Assembly: GCF_014203805.1 (NCBI RefSeq)
Contig: NZ_JACHJT010000002.1
Span: 248,001-312,000 of the forward strand
Length of the DNA: 64,000 nucleotides
Source: Lipingzhangella halophila
GTDB taxonomy: Bacteria; Actinomycetota; Actinomycetes; Streptosporangiales; Streptosporangiaceae
Reading direction: 5' to 3'
In this document: piece by piece, positions 25,478-34,860 of the stretch
Position numbering within the stretch: position 1 is the first letter of the stretch
Layout: every line of letters begins with the position of its first letter
Made by a program: the position numbers and the translations under genes
The notes under the pieces: model-generated
Seen by the model: the letters and a program-made list of their open reading frames with translations, nothing else
Told to the model about the DNA's origin: nothing
The model's database searches: none

Positions 25478-26047
25478 CTAGTGTCCGGCCTCCCGACCGG
25501 ACGAGTGGCTCTCTTCTGGCTTCAGACTCGCGAGCAGCGCCTCACGCGAGGGCGCCGCGCGGTGCAGCTCGTCGAGGGTCTCGACCAGTTCCGTGAGCCC
25601 GGCGACGATCCGGGCCCGGCGGCTCTGGTCGAGGCCGGCGAACACCCTGGCCTCGATGGCGATCTGTGTGGGGAACACGGTGTCCACGATCCGGGCGCCC
25701 TCATCGGTCAGTTCGATGAACGCCGCCCGGCGGTCCGCTGGATTCGCCCGCCTGGTGACCAGCCCACGACGCTGCATCTTGTCCAGCGTCTTGCTCACCG
25801 CGGCGGAGGACCGCCCCATGTCCATGGCGATCTGCCGGGCGATCATCGGCGGATCAGCGTGGCGGATCAGCGCCATGATGTCGAGCTCTGACGGGGTGAC
25901 CGGACTGCCGGCGAAATAGGGCTCGAGTGCGAGTTCAAGGAGTGCCTGGGCACGCTTGAGCGGCCCGACGATGTCCATGGACGAGGTGTCCAGGCCGGGG
26001 TGGGCCTGTTCCCACTCTGCACGGGTGCACGGGGCCCTGGATTGCAC
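25478..26047 (-). CDS. MarR-family transcriptional regulator
   Basis: A 189-residue winged-helix protein. The recognition helix region is ARQIAMDMGRSSAAVSKTLD, and the wing is RRGLVTRRANPADRRAAFIE, the DxRxxxx signature of MarR proteins. It lies back to back with a Bcr/CflA-type drug exporter across a gap that contains a 14-bp perfect palindrome. It is probably a drug- or phenolic-responsive repressor of both genes. Confidence 0.9.
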   Translation of the reverse strand: MQSRAPCTRAEWEQAHPGLDTSSMDIVGPLKRAQALLELALEPYFAGSPVTPSELDIMALIRHADPPMIARQIAMDMGRSSAAVSKTLDKMQRRGLVTRRANPADRRAAFIELTDEGARIVDTVFPTQIAIEARVFAGLDQSRRARIVAGLTELVETLDELHRAAPSREALLASLKPEESHSSGREAGH

Positions 26048-26083
26048 GACTCCCCCTCACATTGTTAACCTCGAAACCAATTA

Positions 26084-26097
26084 ATTAACCGGTTAAT
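26084..26097. promoter_or_regulatory. MarR operator palindrome
   Basis: ATTAACCGGTTAAT is a perfect 14-bp palindrome in an AT-rich patch between the MarR and exporter genes. A related GTTAACCTCGAAACC lies 20 bases to its left, so two MarR dimers may bind. Confidence 0.65.
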
Positions 26098-26155
26098 CAA
26101 TAGTTTCCTATTCCCAGTGTACCGATGCGGAGCTGGGGAGAGAGGGCGTGGCGCG

Positions 26156-27406
26156 ATGCCGTCGAACAGCACGCGATCCCGGATGTCCGAGCCGGGAACC
26201 GGTGAGCGGAGAGGAGCCGGTGAGGAGTGGCGGATCCGCCTACTGATCCTCGTACTGGCCGGGCTGACGGCGGTCGCGCCATTCGCGACCGACATCTACG
26301 TTCCGGCCTTTCCCGAGCTGGCCGCGTCGCTGTCGGCGGACGACTCGACGGTGCAGCTCTCCATGACCATGTTCCTCATCGGACTCGCCGGGGGCCAGCT
26401 CGTGCTCGGGCCGCTCAGTGACAGCCTGGGACGCCGGCGCGTGCTGCTGTTCGGCACGGCGGCATTCCTCGTCCTGTCCCTCGTGTGCGCTATGGCACCG
26501 TCGATCGAGGTGTTCAACCTGGCACGGGTACTCCAGGGCGTGGCCGGCGCGGCCGGGATCGTCGTGGCGCGGGCCGTGATCACCGACCGTTTCCAGGGCG
26601 CGGCGGCGGCCCGGCACTTCTCGGCTCTGGCGTCCGTCGTGTTCGTCGCCCCGGTCGTCGCCCCCGTCCTGGGCGGTGCGCTGCTCGGTCTCGGGCCCTG
26701 GCATGTGCTGTTCGTGGCCCTGGCAGCCTTCGGCCTGCTGCTGCTCGCCGGCGTCCTCGCCTGGGTCCCGGAGTCGCTGCCCACCGACCAGCGCCGCTCC
26801 GGTGGCCTCCCCAGCACGCTCCGAGCCATGGCCACGCTGCTCACCCGGAGGGTGCTTGTCGGCTACCTCATCGTCCTGGGGATGTGCTTCGCGGCGTTCT
26901 TCGCCTACATCTCCGGAGCCACCTTCGTCTTCCAGGACATCTACGGTGTCTCCGCCACTCAGTTCAGCCTGATCTTCGCTGCGAACGCGGTCGGCATGCT
27001 GGTCGGCGGACAGGTGTTCGGCCGGATGGCCAGCCGGGTGCGGCCCCGGACGCTTCTGGGGAGCGGTCTCGGAACGGCATTGGCCGCCACCGCCGTGCTG
27101 ACCGCCGTCCTGGCCTCCGGAGCCGGGAACCTGGGCGTGACCTGGGGCTGCCTCATGGTCACGGTGACCGGATTCGGCATCACCGTTCCCGCGATCATCA
27201 CGATCGTCCAGGATCTGGGCGACGACGCACCTGGGGCGACATCGGGGCTGGTCGGTTTCGGCCAGTTCGCGCTCGGTGCCGGGGGTGCCCCGCTGACCGG
27301 CCTGTTCGGCACGAGCAGCGTGCTGCCCATGGCGCTGATCATGCTCAGCGGGGTCGGCCTGGCGATGCTCGCCTTCGCCACCGTGGCGCGTCCTTCGGCC
27401 ACGTAA
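26156..27406 (+). CDS. Bcr/CflA-family MFS multidrug exporter
   Basis: A 416-residue, 12-helix drug:proton antiporter of the Bcr/CflA type. PFATDIYVPAFPELA in helix 1 is the family hallmark, and LGPLSDSLGRRRVLLFG is the loop 2-3 motif. The charged R in ARVLQGVAGAAG marks helix 4. ATG 26156 has a purine-rich ribosome site. It is divergent from, and probably regulated by, the MarR protein. Confidence 0.9.
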   Translation: MPSNSTRSRMSEPGTGERRGAGEEWRIRLLILVLAGLTAVAPFATDIYVPAFPELAASLSADDSTVQLSMTMFLIGLAGGQLVLGPLSDSLGRRRVLLFGTAAFLVLSLVCAMAPSIEVFNLARVLQGVAGAAGIVVARAVITDRFQGAAAARHFSALASVVFVAPVVAPVLGGALLGLGPWHVLFVALAAFGLLLLAGVLAWVPESLPTDQRRSGGLPSTLRAMATLLTRRVLVGYLIVLGMCFAAFFAYISGATFVFQDIYGVSATQFSLIFAANAVGMLVGGQVFGRMASRVRPRTLLGSGLGTALAATAVLTAVLASGAGNLGVTWGCLMVTVTGFGITVPAIITIVQDLGDDAPGATSGLVGFGQFALGAGGAPLTGLFGTSSVLPMALIMLSGVGLAMLAFATVARPSAT

Positions 27407-27497
27407 CGCCGCCAAGCGGCCGGGGACGGAAGGGGCCTTGTGACACGGTGCCAGACCGCCGGACGCCCCGCACCGGTGCCGCGGCCCCTCCCTAGAG

Positions 27498-28580
27498 TCA
27501 GCTCCGAGCCGGGTCCGTGCCCCCGGCCAGCACCGGCAGCACCGTCCTTCCGTCCAACCGGGGTCCTTCGGTGTGCAGGTGGCAGCGCACGGTCCCTCCG
27601 CTTTCCGTTGGGACCGCCTCGGGGGCCTTCTCCCGGCAGACGTCCATGGCCGCCGGACAGCGGGTGTGGAAGCGGCACCCCGGCGGCGGGTCGATGTGGT
27701 TGGGGATGTCGCCGCGCAGGATGATGCGCTCGCGTGTGCTCGCGGAGTCGGGATCGGCGCTCAGGCCCGCCGAGATCAGCGCCGCGGTGTAGGGGTGCGC
27801 GGGCCGGTCGTACAGCTCGGCGCTGGGCCCCTCCTCCACGATCTCGCCCAGGTACATCACGGCGGTGCGGTGGCTGATGATCCGTACGATCGCCAGGTCG
27901 TGCGAGACGAACAGGAACGTCGTGCCCGACTCCCGCTGGATCTGCTTGAGCAGGTTGACGATCTGGCTCTGCGTGGAGACGTCGAGCGCGCTCACCGGCT
28001 CGTCGAGAACCACGAACTCCGGCCGGGTGATCATCGCGCGGGCGATGGCGATGCGCTGCCGCTGCCCGCCGGAGAACTCGTGCGGGTAACGCGCGGCGTG
28101 CGCGGCCCGCAACCCCACTGACTCCAGCGCCTGGGTGACCCGCCGCTCGCGCTCCGCGGCAGAGGCCACCGAGCCGTGCACCACCAGTGGCTCCGCCAGA
28201 AGCTGCCCCACCCGCATCGACGGGTCCAGCGAGGCGTAGGGGTCCTGGAACACGATCTGCATCCGCGGCCGGGCGGCGGTGAGCTGGCGGGGCGCCAGGC
28301 TCGTGATGTCGGTGTCGCCGAGGTGGACGGTTCCGGCCTCCAGGGGGTTCAGTCGGAGCGCGGCCAGGGCCGCCGAGGACTTCCCGCTCCCGGACTCCCC
28401 TACGACACCGAGGGTCTTCCCGGCCTCGACACCGAAGGAGATGCCGTTGACCGCCCGCAGCAGCTTCCGGCCGCGGAACGGCCCGCGGCTGCCGATGTCG
28501 AAGCTGACGCGCATCCCCGAGACAGTCAGCCCTGACCCGGTGCGGGGCCCGGCGGTAGTGCCGGCGGCGGTGGCGGTCAT
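27498..28580 (-). CDS. Oligopeptide/dipeptide-type ABC importer ATPase (DppF-like)
   Basis: A 360-residue ATPase. Walker A is [12 protein letters not shown], the signature is EFSGGQRQRIAIARA, and Walker B is FVVLDEPVSALD. The C-terminal oligopeptide-transporter domain has the cysteines of CRFHTRCPAAMDVC. It is the last of six minus-strand genes (CoA ligase, solute-binding protein, two permeases, two ATPases). ATGA overlap with the preceding ATPase. The substrate is probably the acid that the island degrades, not a peptide. Confidence 0.92.
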   Translation of the reverse strand: MTATAAGTTAGPRTGSGLTVSGMRVSFDIGSRGPFRGRKLLRAVNGISFGVEAGKTLGVVGESGSGKSSAALAALRLNPLEAGTVHLGDTDITSLAPRQLTAARPRMQIVFQDPYASLDPSMRVGQLLAEPLVVHGSVASAAERERRVTQALESVGLRAAHAARYPHEFSGGQRQRIAIARAMITRPEFVVLDEPVSALDVSTQSQIVNLLKQIQRESGTTFLFVSHDLAIVRIISHRTAVMYLGEIVEEGPSAELYDRPAHPYTAALISAGLSADPDSASTRERIILRGDIPNHIDPPPGCRFHTRCPAAMDVCREKAPEAVPTESGGTVRCHLHTEGPRLDGRTVLPVLAGGTDPARS

Positions 28581-29647
28581 CGCTTCTCCTCCTTTTCGGG
28601 CGTCCCGGTCTTCTCCAGGTCGATTGGCTCCCCGCCGGAGGCCACCGCGGCGCGGCGGAGGGCTTCCGCCAGCTCAGCGCTGCGCGCGCAGCGCACGCTT
28701 CCCCGGTCGTTCGGGGTGAGTGCGACCGGTTCGGCGGCGCAGGTGGTTGCCTCCGCGTGCGCGCACCGCGGGTGGAAGCGGCACCCCTGCGGCCAGGCCT
28801 GCGGTTGGGCCACGGTTCCGGGGATCGCGGCGAGCTCCCGGCCGGCGGCGAGCGCGGTCTGCGGCATGGCGTCCAGCAGCCCCGCGGTGTAGGGGTGGCG
28901 GGGGTGCTGGAACAGCTCCGCGACGGGGGCGCGCTCCACCACCTGCGCCGCGTACATCACGACGACCTCGCGGGCGATGTCGGCCACCACACCGAGGTCG
29001 TGCGTGATGAACAGGACGGACATCCCGAGGTCGCGCTGCAGTTCGCGGAGCAGCTCCAGCAGCCGCGCCTGGATGGTGACGTCGAGCGCCGTGGTCGGCT
29101 CGTCGGCGATCAGCAGTTGCGGCTCGCAGGCCAGGGCGACCGCGACCATCACCCGCTGCCGCATCCCGCCGGAGAACTGGTGCGGGTACTGCCTGGCCCG
29201 GCTCTGAGCGCCGGAGATCCCCACCCGTTCCAGCATCTCCACCGCCCGCTGCCACGCCGTCGCGCGGCTCACCCGGCGGTGCCGGCGGACAACCTCGGCG
29301 ATCTGCTCGCCCACCGTGTAGGCCGGGTTGAGGCTGTTCATCGGCTCCTGGAAGATGAACCCGATCCGGTCGCCGCGGACCCGGTTGAGCTGCCGGTTGG
29401 ACAGGCCGATCAGCTCGCGGCCCTCGAACCGGACGCTGCCCGATGTGACCCGGCCGCCCTTGGCGGCGACCAGCCCGACCACCGCCAGCGCGGTGAGACT
29501 CTTGCCCGACCCGGACTCTCCGACCACGCACACAACGTCGTTGCGGCCTACGGTGAACGACACGTGGTCCACCACGGTCAGCCAGCCCGCCGGGGACGGG
29601 AACTGGATCGTGAGGTCGCGGACCTCCAGCAGTGGTTCCTCAGCCAT
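28577..29647 (-). CDS. Oligopeptide/dipeptide-type ABC importer ATPase (DppD-like)
   Basis: A 356-residue ATPase starting at ATG 29647. Walker A is [12 protein letters not shown], the signature is [16 protein letters not shown], and Walker B is [12 protein letters not shown]. The C-terminal domain has [15 protein letters not shown]. It starts directly after the DppC-type permease gene and overlaps the next ATPase by ATGA. The open frame continues far upstream of the start, but that part is a shadow of the permease. Confidence 0.92.
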   Translation of the reverse strand: MAEEPLLEVRDLTIQFPSPAGWLTVVDHVSFTVGRNDVVCVVGESGSGKSLTALAVVGLVAAKGGRVTSGSVRFEGRELIGLSNRQLNRVRGDRIGFIFQEPMNSLNPAYTVGEQIAEVVRRHRRVSRATAWQRAVEMLERVGISGAQSRARQYPHQFSGGMRQRVMVAVALACEPQLLIADEPTTALDVTIQARLLELLRELQRDLGMSVLFITHDLGVVADIAREVVVMYAAQVVERAPVAELFQHPRHPYTAGLLDAMPQTALAAGRELAAIPGTVAQPQAWPQGCRFHPRCAHAEATTCAAEPVALTPNDRGSVRCARSAELAEALRRAAVASGGEPIDLEKTGTPEKEEKR

Positions 29648-29649
29648 CT

Positions 29650-30555
29650 TCAGCGCCCCTCCTTGCGTTCCGCTCCGACCGAGTCTCGCAACCCGTCGCC
29701 CAGCAGGTTCAACGACAGCACCGTCACCGAGATGACGACCCCCGCGGCGATCAGCGGGACCGGATTGACACCGAGGTAGGGGAACGAGCGTCCGAGCATC
29801 GCTCCCCAGCTCGCCTCGGGAGGCTGGACACCCAGGCCGAGGAAGCTCAGCGCGGCCTCGGCCAGCAGGGAGTGCCCCAGGAGGACGGTCACCTGGACCA
29901 CAAGAGGGCCCAGGATGTTCGGCAGGATGTGCCGCAGCACGGTGCGCAGGCCCGAACAGCCGATCGCGCGGGCCGCGGTGACGTAGACGTCCTCGCGCAC
30001 GGACAGGGCGCTGCCGCGAACCACCCGCATGATGCGGGGACCGTAGACGATGCCGATCGCGGTCATCGCGTTGGGCAGGCTGGGCCCCAGCAGGCCGACG
30101 ATCACCACCGCGAGGATCAGCGCCGGGAACGCCATGATGGCGTCGTTGACCCGCATGATGACGTTGTCGACCCGGCCGCCCAGGTAGCCGCTGGCCAGCC
30201 CCAGGGGGAGCCCGATGACCAGGGCGATCGAGACCGCCTGCAGCGGAGCCATGAGCGAGAGCTGGCTCGCGTGGAGCAGCCGGCTGAGCACGTCCCGGCC
30301 GAGGTCGTCGGTGCCCAGGAGGTGGTCCGCGCTGGGTGCCGCGTTCACCAGGTACAGGTTGATCTGCGCCGGGTCGTGCGGGGCGATGAACCGCGCCAGG
30401 ATGGCGACCACCGCGAGCGCCGCCAGGAACACCAGCGACACCATGGCGGCGCGCTTCTCCACCAGCCGGCGCCAGAAGGTCCGGGGTGCCGTGTTGTCCA
30501 GGTCGTCGTTCGGTTGGCCGGTGTTGACAGCGGGAGGAGGTGTGGTCGTGGTCAC
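29650..30555 (-). CDS. Dipeptide-type ABC importer permease (DppC-like)
   Basis: A 301-residue permease with an N-terminal helix and five more. GTDDLGRDVLSRLLHASQLS is the DppC N-terminal hallmark and ARAIGCSGLRTVLRHILPN is the cytoplasmic EAA loop that touches the ATPases. It overlaps the preceding permease gene by ATGA and belongs to the six-gene operon. Confidence 0.92.
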   Translation of the reverse strand: MTTTTPPPAVNTGQPNDDLDNTAPRTFWRRLVEKRAAMVSLVFLAALAVVAILARFIAPHDPAQINLYLVNAAPSADHLLGTDDLGRDVLSRLLHASQLSLMAPLQAVSIALVIGLPLGLASGYLGGRVDNVIMRVNDAIMAFPALILAVVIVGLLGPSLPNAMTAIGIVYGPRIMRVVRGSALSVREDVYVTAARAIGCSGLRTVLRHILPNILGPLVVQVTVLLGHSLLAEAALSFLGLGVQPPEASWGAMLGRSFPYLGVNPVPLIAAGVVISVTVLSLNLLGDGLRDSVGAERKEGR

Positions 30556-31502
30556 GAGACACGCACCTTCGGGTCGAAGTAGCTGTAGGAGAGGTCAACG
30601 ACGAGGTTGACGAGGAGCACGATCACCGCGGCGACCAGCGCGATCCCCATGAGCGCCGGGAGGTCGCGCTGGAACACGGAGCTCACCGCGAGGTCACCGA
30701 CGCCGTCCATGATGAACACCTGCTCTATGACCACGGTGCCGCCGAGGAGCCGCCGCACCTGCAGGCCGAGCACGGTCACCACGGGCACCGCCGCGTTCTT
30801 CAGCCCGTGTTTGACCAGTACGGACGTGGTCGATACCCCCTTCGCGCGAGCCGTCTGGATGTAGTCGTGCTCCAGCACCTCGCGCATGCTGCCGCGCACC
30901 TGCCGGGCCAGCTCGGCCGCCACTCCCAGCCCGAGAGCCAGGCATGGAAGCACCAGGTGCAGCGCCCACATGCCGGGATCCTCGACCAGGGGCACGTAGC
31001 CCGTGGCCGGGAACCACCCCAGGGTCAGCGCGAAGACCAGCACGATCATCAGGCCGAGGAAGAACTCGGGCGCGGAGATCCCCAGCGAGGTGAGGAAGAT
31101 GGTGGCCCGGTCGGCGAGCGAGCCGCGGCGCACCGCCGCGAACACTCCGGCCGGGATCGCGATGAGCAGGCCGATCAGCACGGACCCGAAGGTCAGCGAG
31201 AGGGTGACCGGCAGGCGTTCCAGGATGAGGTCGGCGACCGGCCGCTCATCGGCGAAGGAGGTCCCGAGGTCGCCGACCGCCGCACCGCTCACCCAGTTGA
31301 CGAACTGGACGGTCAGCGGCTCGTCGAGCCCCATGCTCTCGCGGGTCTCCTCGATGAGCTCGGGGGACGCCGACTCTCCCGCCATGATGACGGCGGGGTC
31401 ACCGGGGGTGAGGCTCACCATGGCGAAGGTCAGCACCGCGACCAGGATCAGCATCGGCACGGTGGCCGCGACGCGGCGCAGGACCAGCCGGAGCGTCGTC
31501 AT
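30552..31502 (-). CDS. Dipeptide-type ABC importer permease (DppB-like)
   Basis: A 316-residue permease with six helices. LRRVAATVPMLILVAVLTFA is the usual DppB opening helix, TPGDPAVIMAG follows, and ARAKGVSTTSVLVKHGLKNA is the EAA loop. ATG 31502 overlaps the solute-binding-protein stop by ATGA, so translation is coupled. Confidence 0.92.
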   Translation of the reverse strand: MTTLRLVLRRVAATVPMLILVAVLTFAMVSLTPGDPAVIMAGESASPELIEETRESMGLDEPLTVQFVNWVSGAAVGDLGTSFADERPVADLILERLPVTLSLTFGSVLIGLLIAIPAGVFAAVRRGSLADRATIFLTSLGISAPEFFLGLMIVLVFALTLGWFPATGYVPLVEDPGMWALHLVLPCLALGLGVAAELARQVRGSMREVLEHDYIQTARAKGVSTTSVLVKHGLKNAAVPVVTVLGLQVRRLLGGTVVIEQVFIMDGVGDLAVSSVFQRDLPALMGIALVAAVIVLLVNLVVDLSYSYFDPKVRVS

Positions 31503-33109
31503 GAGCAGCCTCCCGCGATCTTGACGGTGTCCAGCTTGTCCGTGACGTAGCCGGCGTTCGGCTCGATGCCGGTGATACAACCGGGCTGGTAGGCGTACAC
31601 GTTGGACCGGGTGATGACCGGGAAGGTGGCCGCCTGCTCCACCACCTCCTCGTTCAGGTCCTCCAGTAGCTCCTGGCGGTCGGGGTCGTCGGCGTTGATC
31701 AGCCGCCCCTCCTCAACCAGCTCGTCGATGCGCGGGGTGACCGGAGCCCCCTGGGTACCGGTGCCGTAGGAGCTGACGACCTCCTGGTACGCCTCAAGCG
31801 CGTCGGCGCCGGCGCCGCGGCGCACCATCATGATGTCGCCGCGTTCGTGCGGCGGGCGGAACATCAGGTTCTGCGAGAGGTCGATGACGTCGAGCTGCAC
31901 GTCGATGCCCGCCTCGCCCAGCATCGCCTGCAGGGCCTCGCCCAACTGCAGGTACTCGCTGGTGTTCAGCAGCAGGAAGCTGATCTCCAGGCCGTCCGCA
32001 TAGCCGGCTTCGGCGAGCAGCTCCCGCGCGCGTTCGGGGTCGTAGGGGTAGCGTTCGGCCAGCTCCTCGTCATAGATCGGCGACAGCTCGGTGACGAGCT
32101 GGGTGGCGGGTTTGCCGCTGCCGTAGGAGATCGCCTCGGCCAGCCCCTCGCGGTCGATGGCGTGCATGATGGCCCGGCGGACCTTGAGCTTGCTCAGCGA
32201 CTCGCGGTTGATGTTGAGGTAGATGGTCCAGATGCTGTTCTTCTCGTTGACCAGCACTTCGAGCCCGGCGTTCTCGGCCTCCGGTATCTGGCGGGGTGCG
32301 ATGAGCGAGAGGTCGGCCTGGCCCGAGCGCACCGCGTTCAGCCGCGACTGTCCCTCGCTGACCCGGTGGTGCTCCAGGTGGGCGGGTCGTCCTTCGGCGC
32401 CGTCCCAGTAGTCGTCGAACCGGTCCAGCCGGGCCCTGTTGTTGGGCACGAAGCTGGACAACTTATAGGGGCCGGTCCCGACGGCGTCGAGCTCCAGTCC
32501 GTCGCCGCTCTCCTCGATGGCGCGCGGGCTGATCATCATCCCGGCGACCTTGCCCAGCCAGTACTCGATCTGGCCGTTGGGCTGGTCCAGGTGCATCGTG
32601 ACCGTGTGGTCGTCGACGACCTCGACCTCCGTCACAAAGTCGAACGCGCCGTGCAGGGTGGTGCTCGCCTGGTCGAGCAGGGAGATGCTGCGCTCGAAGT
32701 TGGCGGCGACGGCCTCGGCGTCCAGGGTCTCCCCGTCGTGGAACCGCACCCCCTCGCGGATCTCCAGGGTGAACTCGGTCAGGTCGTCGTTGTAGTGCCA
32801 GTCCGTGGCGAGGCCGGGTACCGGCTTCCCGTCGTCGTCGAACTCGACCAGGTTGTCGTAGAGGGCCGGCATGAGCCCATTGGTCATGTTCCGGTCGTTG
32901 GCCGCGGTCGCCGGGTCGAGGGTGGCGTGGCCGGAGGTGTCGTAGAAGATGACGGTCCCCTCGGTGTCGTGCTCACCGCCCGCCGCGGTCGACGCGGGCG
33001 CACTCGGAGCGCAGCCGGTCAGCACGAGGGCCGCGGTAAGCGCGAGCGCGGCCGTACCGCGCAAGGGCCCGCGTACCTGCGGTCGGGGTTGTCGGGGCCA
33101 TATCCACAT
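31499..33109 (-). CDS. ABC importer solute-binding lipoprotein (SBP family 5)
   Basis: A 536-residue binding protein. The signal peptide ends in the lipobox LTGC (Cys at residue 33), so it is membrane-tethered. PALYDNLVEFDDDGKPVPGLA and the EIREGVRFHDGETLDA segment are typical of family 5 peptide/opine/glutathione-type receptors. The ligand is unknown. Because a CoA ligase precedes it 18 bases upstream, the cargo may be a carboxylic acid or conjugate. Confidence 0.9.
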   Translation of the reverse strand: MWIWPRQPRPQVRGPLRGTAALALTAALVLTGCAPSAPASTAAGGEHDTEGTVIFYDTSGHATLDPATAANDRNMTNGLMPALYDNLVEFDDDGKPVPGLATDWHYNDDLTEFTLEIREGVRFHDGETLDAEAVAANFERSISLLDQASTTLHGAFDFVTEVEVVDDHTVTMHLDQPNGQIEYWLGKVAGMMISPRAIEESGDGLELDAVGTGPYKLSSFVPNNRARLDRFDDYWDGAEGRPAHLEHHRVSEGQSRLNAVRSGQADLSLIAPRQIPEAENAGLEVLVNEKNSIWTIYLNINRESLSKLKVRRAIMHAIDREGLAEAISYGSGKPATQLVTELSPIYDEELAERYPYDPERARELLAEAGYADGLEISFLLLNTSEYLQLGEALQAMLGEAGIDVQLDVIDLSQNLMFRPPHERGDIMMVRRGAGADALEAYQEVVSSYGTGTQGAPVTPRIDELVEEGRLINADDPDRQELLEDLNEEVVEQAATFPVITRSNVYAYQPGCITGIEPNAGYVTDKLDTVKIAGGCS

Positions 33110-33127
33110 GGCTCCTCCTTCTTTGCC

Positions 33128-34648
33128 TCAACGGGGGATGGAGTCGGCGCTGAGCTGGTTCTTCAACGGCTTGCCCATGGAGTTCCGCGGGATCTGGGCG
33201 ACGAAGGCGAACTGGCGCGGCCGCTTGTATCCGGCCAGCTCCCGCTCGCAGAGCGCGGCGAGTTCCGCCTCGTCCGCGCCCGCGGGGGCCTCCACGAAGG
33301 CCACGACCCGTTCTCCGAGGTCGTCGTCGCCGACGCCCACGACCGCGACGTCGCGGACGGCTTCGTGGCGGCGCAGGACCGCCTCGACCTCGGCGGGGTA
33401 GACGTTGGCGCCGCCCGAGATGATCATGTCCTTCGCGCGTCCGGTGATGTAGAGGTATCCGTCCTCGTCGAGGTAGCCGAGGTCGCCGGTGCGGAAGTGG
33501 CCGTCGGCGGAGAGCTCCGCCGGTCCAAGCGGGCCGTGGCCCAGGTAGCCGGAGATCATCAGCGGGGTCCAGGCGAGGATGTGCCCGGGTGCCCCCGGCG
33601 GGAGTGCGCGGTCGTCGTCATCGACCACCCGCACGCTCACGTGCGGGTAGGGGCGGCCCACCGAGTCCGGCTTGCGGCGGTGCTCGCCGGGCCCGATCCG
33701 GGTGATCATGCTCGCCTCGGTGCACCCGTAGCCCTCGTAGATGATGTCCTCGCCGAAAAGGTCCATCGCCTGCTGCTTGACCTCGTAGGGGATCGCCGAG
33801 CCGCCCACGGAGAGTTCCCGGAGCGAGGAGACGTCGTAGCGCCGGGCAACGGCGCGAGGCAGGTCCAGGACGCGCCGCACCATCGTCGGCACCGCCCGCC
33901 ACGCCGTGATGCGGTGCCGCTCGATCAGGGCCAGCGCCTCCTCGGCGTCGAACCTGCGCTGCAGCACGGTCAGGCCGCCCGCGGTGACGGCGTTCTGCAC
34001 CTGTTTGGGGCCGGACGCGTGGTGCAGGGGCATGTTGATCAGGGCGCGGTAGTCGTCCCCGTGGAGGTCGCCGCGGGCTGTGGACTCCCGGTACTCGGCG
34101 GCGACGCGCGGATCCGCGGTCGAGGGGGTGCGGAGGGCCCCTTTGGGCCGGCCGGTGGTGCCGGAGGTGTAGACGGCCAGTGACGCGAACGCGTCCGCGA
34201 CCCGGGGGACCGGAACCCCCTCGGCGCACAGCGCATCGAGGCCGACGCAGCCCCGCGGCACCGGGTCGGCGAGGACGGCGACCAGCTCGGCGCCCGCGGA
34301 TCGCAGCCCTTCGACGGCGGGCTCCGGGGCATCGGCGTCGAGCACCACGGCCCCGGCAGCACTGTCGCCGGCCAGGTAGGCCATCTCGGGCCCGGTGGCG
34401 CGCGCGTTCATCGCGACGTGCACCGCGCTGAGCTTGGCGAGCGCGGCGTTCAGGACCAGCCACTCCAGGCGGTTGGACAGTGCGACCCCGACCCGGGTGC
34501 CCGCTCCGACCCCGCGCTGGCTGAGCGCCTCGGCCAGCCGGTTGGCCCGGTCGTCCCACTGCGCCCAGGTGAGCGTGTGGCCGCCGTCGACGACGGCGAC
34601 GCGGTCCGGCCGCTCGCTCGCCCAGTACTCGGGTCCCCGTATCGCCAT
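33128..34648 (-). CDS. Acyl-CoA synthetase (AMP-dependent ligase, FadD type)
   Basis: A 506-residue ANL-family ligase. The AMP-binding P-loop is YTSGTTGRPKGALR, motif A5 is YEGYGCTEASM, and TGDLGYLDEDGYLYITGR with KDMIISGGANVYPAEVE are A7-A8. The catalytic Lys is in PRNSMGKPLKNQL. It should activate a carboxylic acid as acyl-CoA. As the first gene of the importer operon, it would trap imported substrate. An operator-like sequence lies 90 bases upstream. Confidence 0.9.
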   Translation of the reverse strand: MAIRGPEYWASERPDRVAVVDGGHTLTWAQWDDRANRLAEALSQRGVGAGTRVGVALSNRLEWLVLNAALAKLSAVHVAMNARATGPEMAYLAGDSAAGAVVLDADAPEPAVEGLRSAGAELVAVLADPVPRGCVGLDALCAEGVPVPRVADAFASLAVYTSGTTGRPKGALRTPSTADPRVAAEYRESTARGDLHGDDYRALINMPLHHASGPKQVQNAVTAGGLTVLQRRFDAEEALALIERHRITAWRAVPTMVRRVLDLPRAVARRYDVSSLRELSVGGSAIPYEVKQQAMDLFGEDIIYEGYGCTEASMITRIGPGEHRRKPDSVGRPYPHVSVRVVDDDDRALPPGAPGHILAWTPLMISGYLGHGPLGPAELSADGHFRTGDLGYLDEDGYLYITGRAKDMIISGGANVYPAEVEAVLRRHEAVRDVAVVGVGDDDLGERVVAFVEAPAGADEAELAALCERELAGYKRPRQFAFVAQIPRNSMGKPLKNQLSADSIPR

Positions 34649-34734
34649 ACCAGGTCGCTTCCTCTCGGTCTCACGGAGTGTGCGACGCCACTATGTCCGA
34701 GATCACATCGGCGCGTGGTGTGCAGCACAGTAAC

Positions 34735-34760
34735 AAACTTATTGTACATCTAGCAAGTTT
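34735..34760. promoter_or_regulatory. Operator-like site A upstream of the ligase/importer operon
   Basis: An imperfect dyad with AAACTT and AAGTTT ends around TTGTACA. It shares the arms and spacing of sites at 36451, 36544 and 39713, so it is probably bound by the TetR encoded at 36611. Confidence 0.55.
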
Positions 34761-34860
34761 TCTCATCAGGGGTGTGCGGTCGTCCCCGCACCCCACAGCG
34801 GGGCCGCCGCCCCTGGGCGCGGCCCGGACGGCCGCGCCCGCTACCCGATGCCCGGGCAGC

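Noticed and set aside
29648-30598. Long extension of the DppD-like ATPase
   Set aside because: It is the antisense-like shadow of the permease frame; ATG 29647 starts the recognised domain and abuts the permease stop.
31847-34183. Very long antisense open frame
   Set aside because: Antisense to the solute-binding and ligase genes; GC-rich codon bias creates such frames; no domain.
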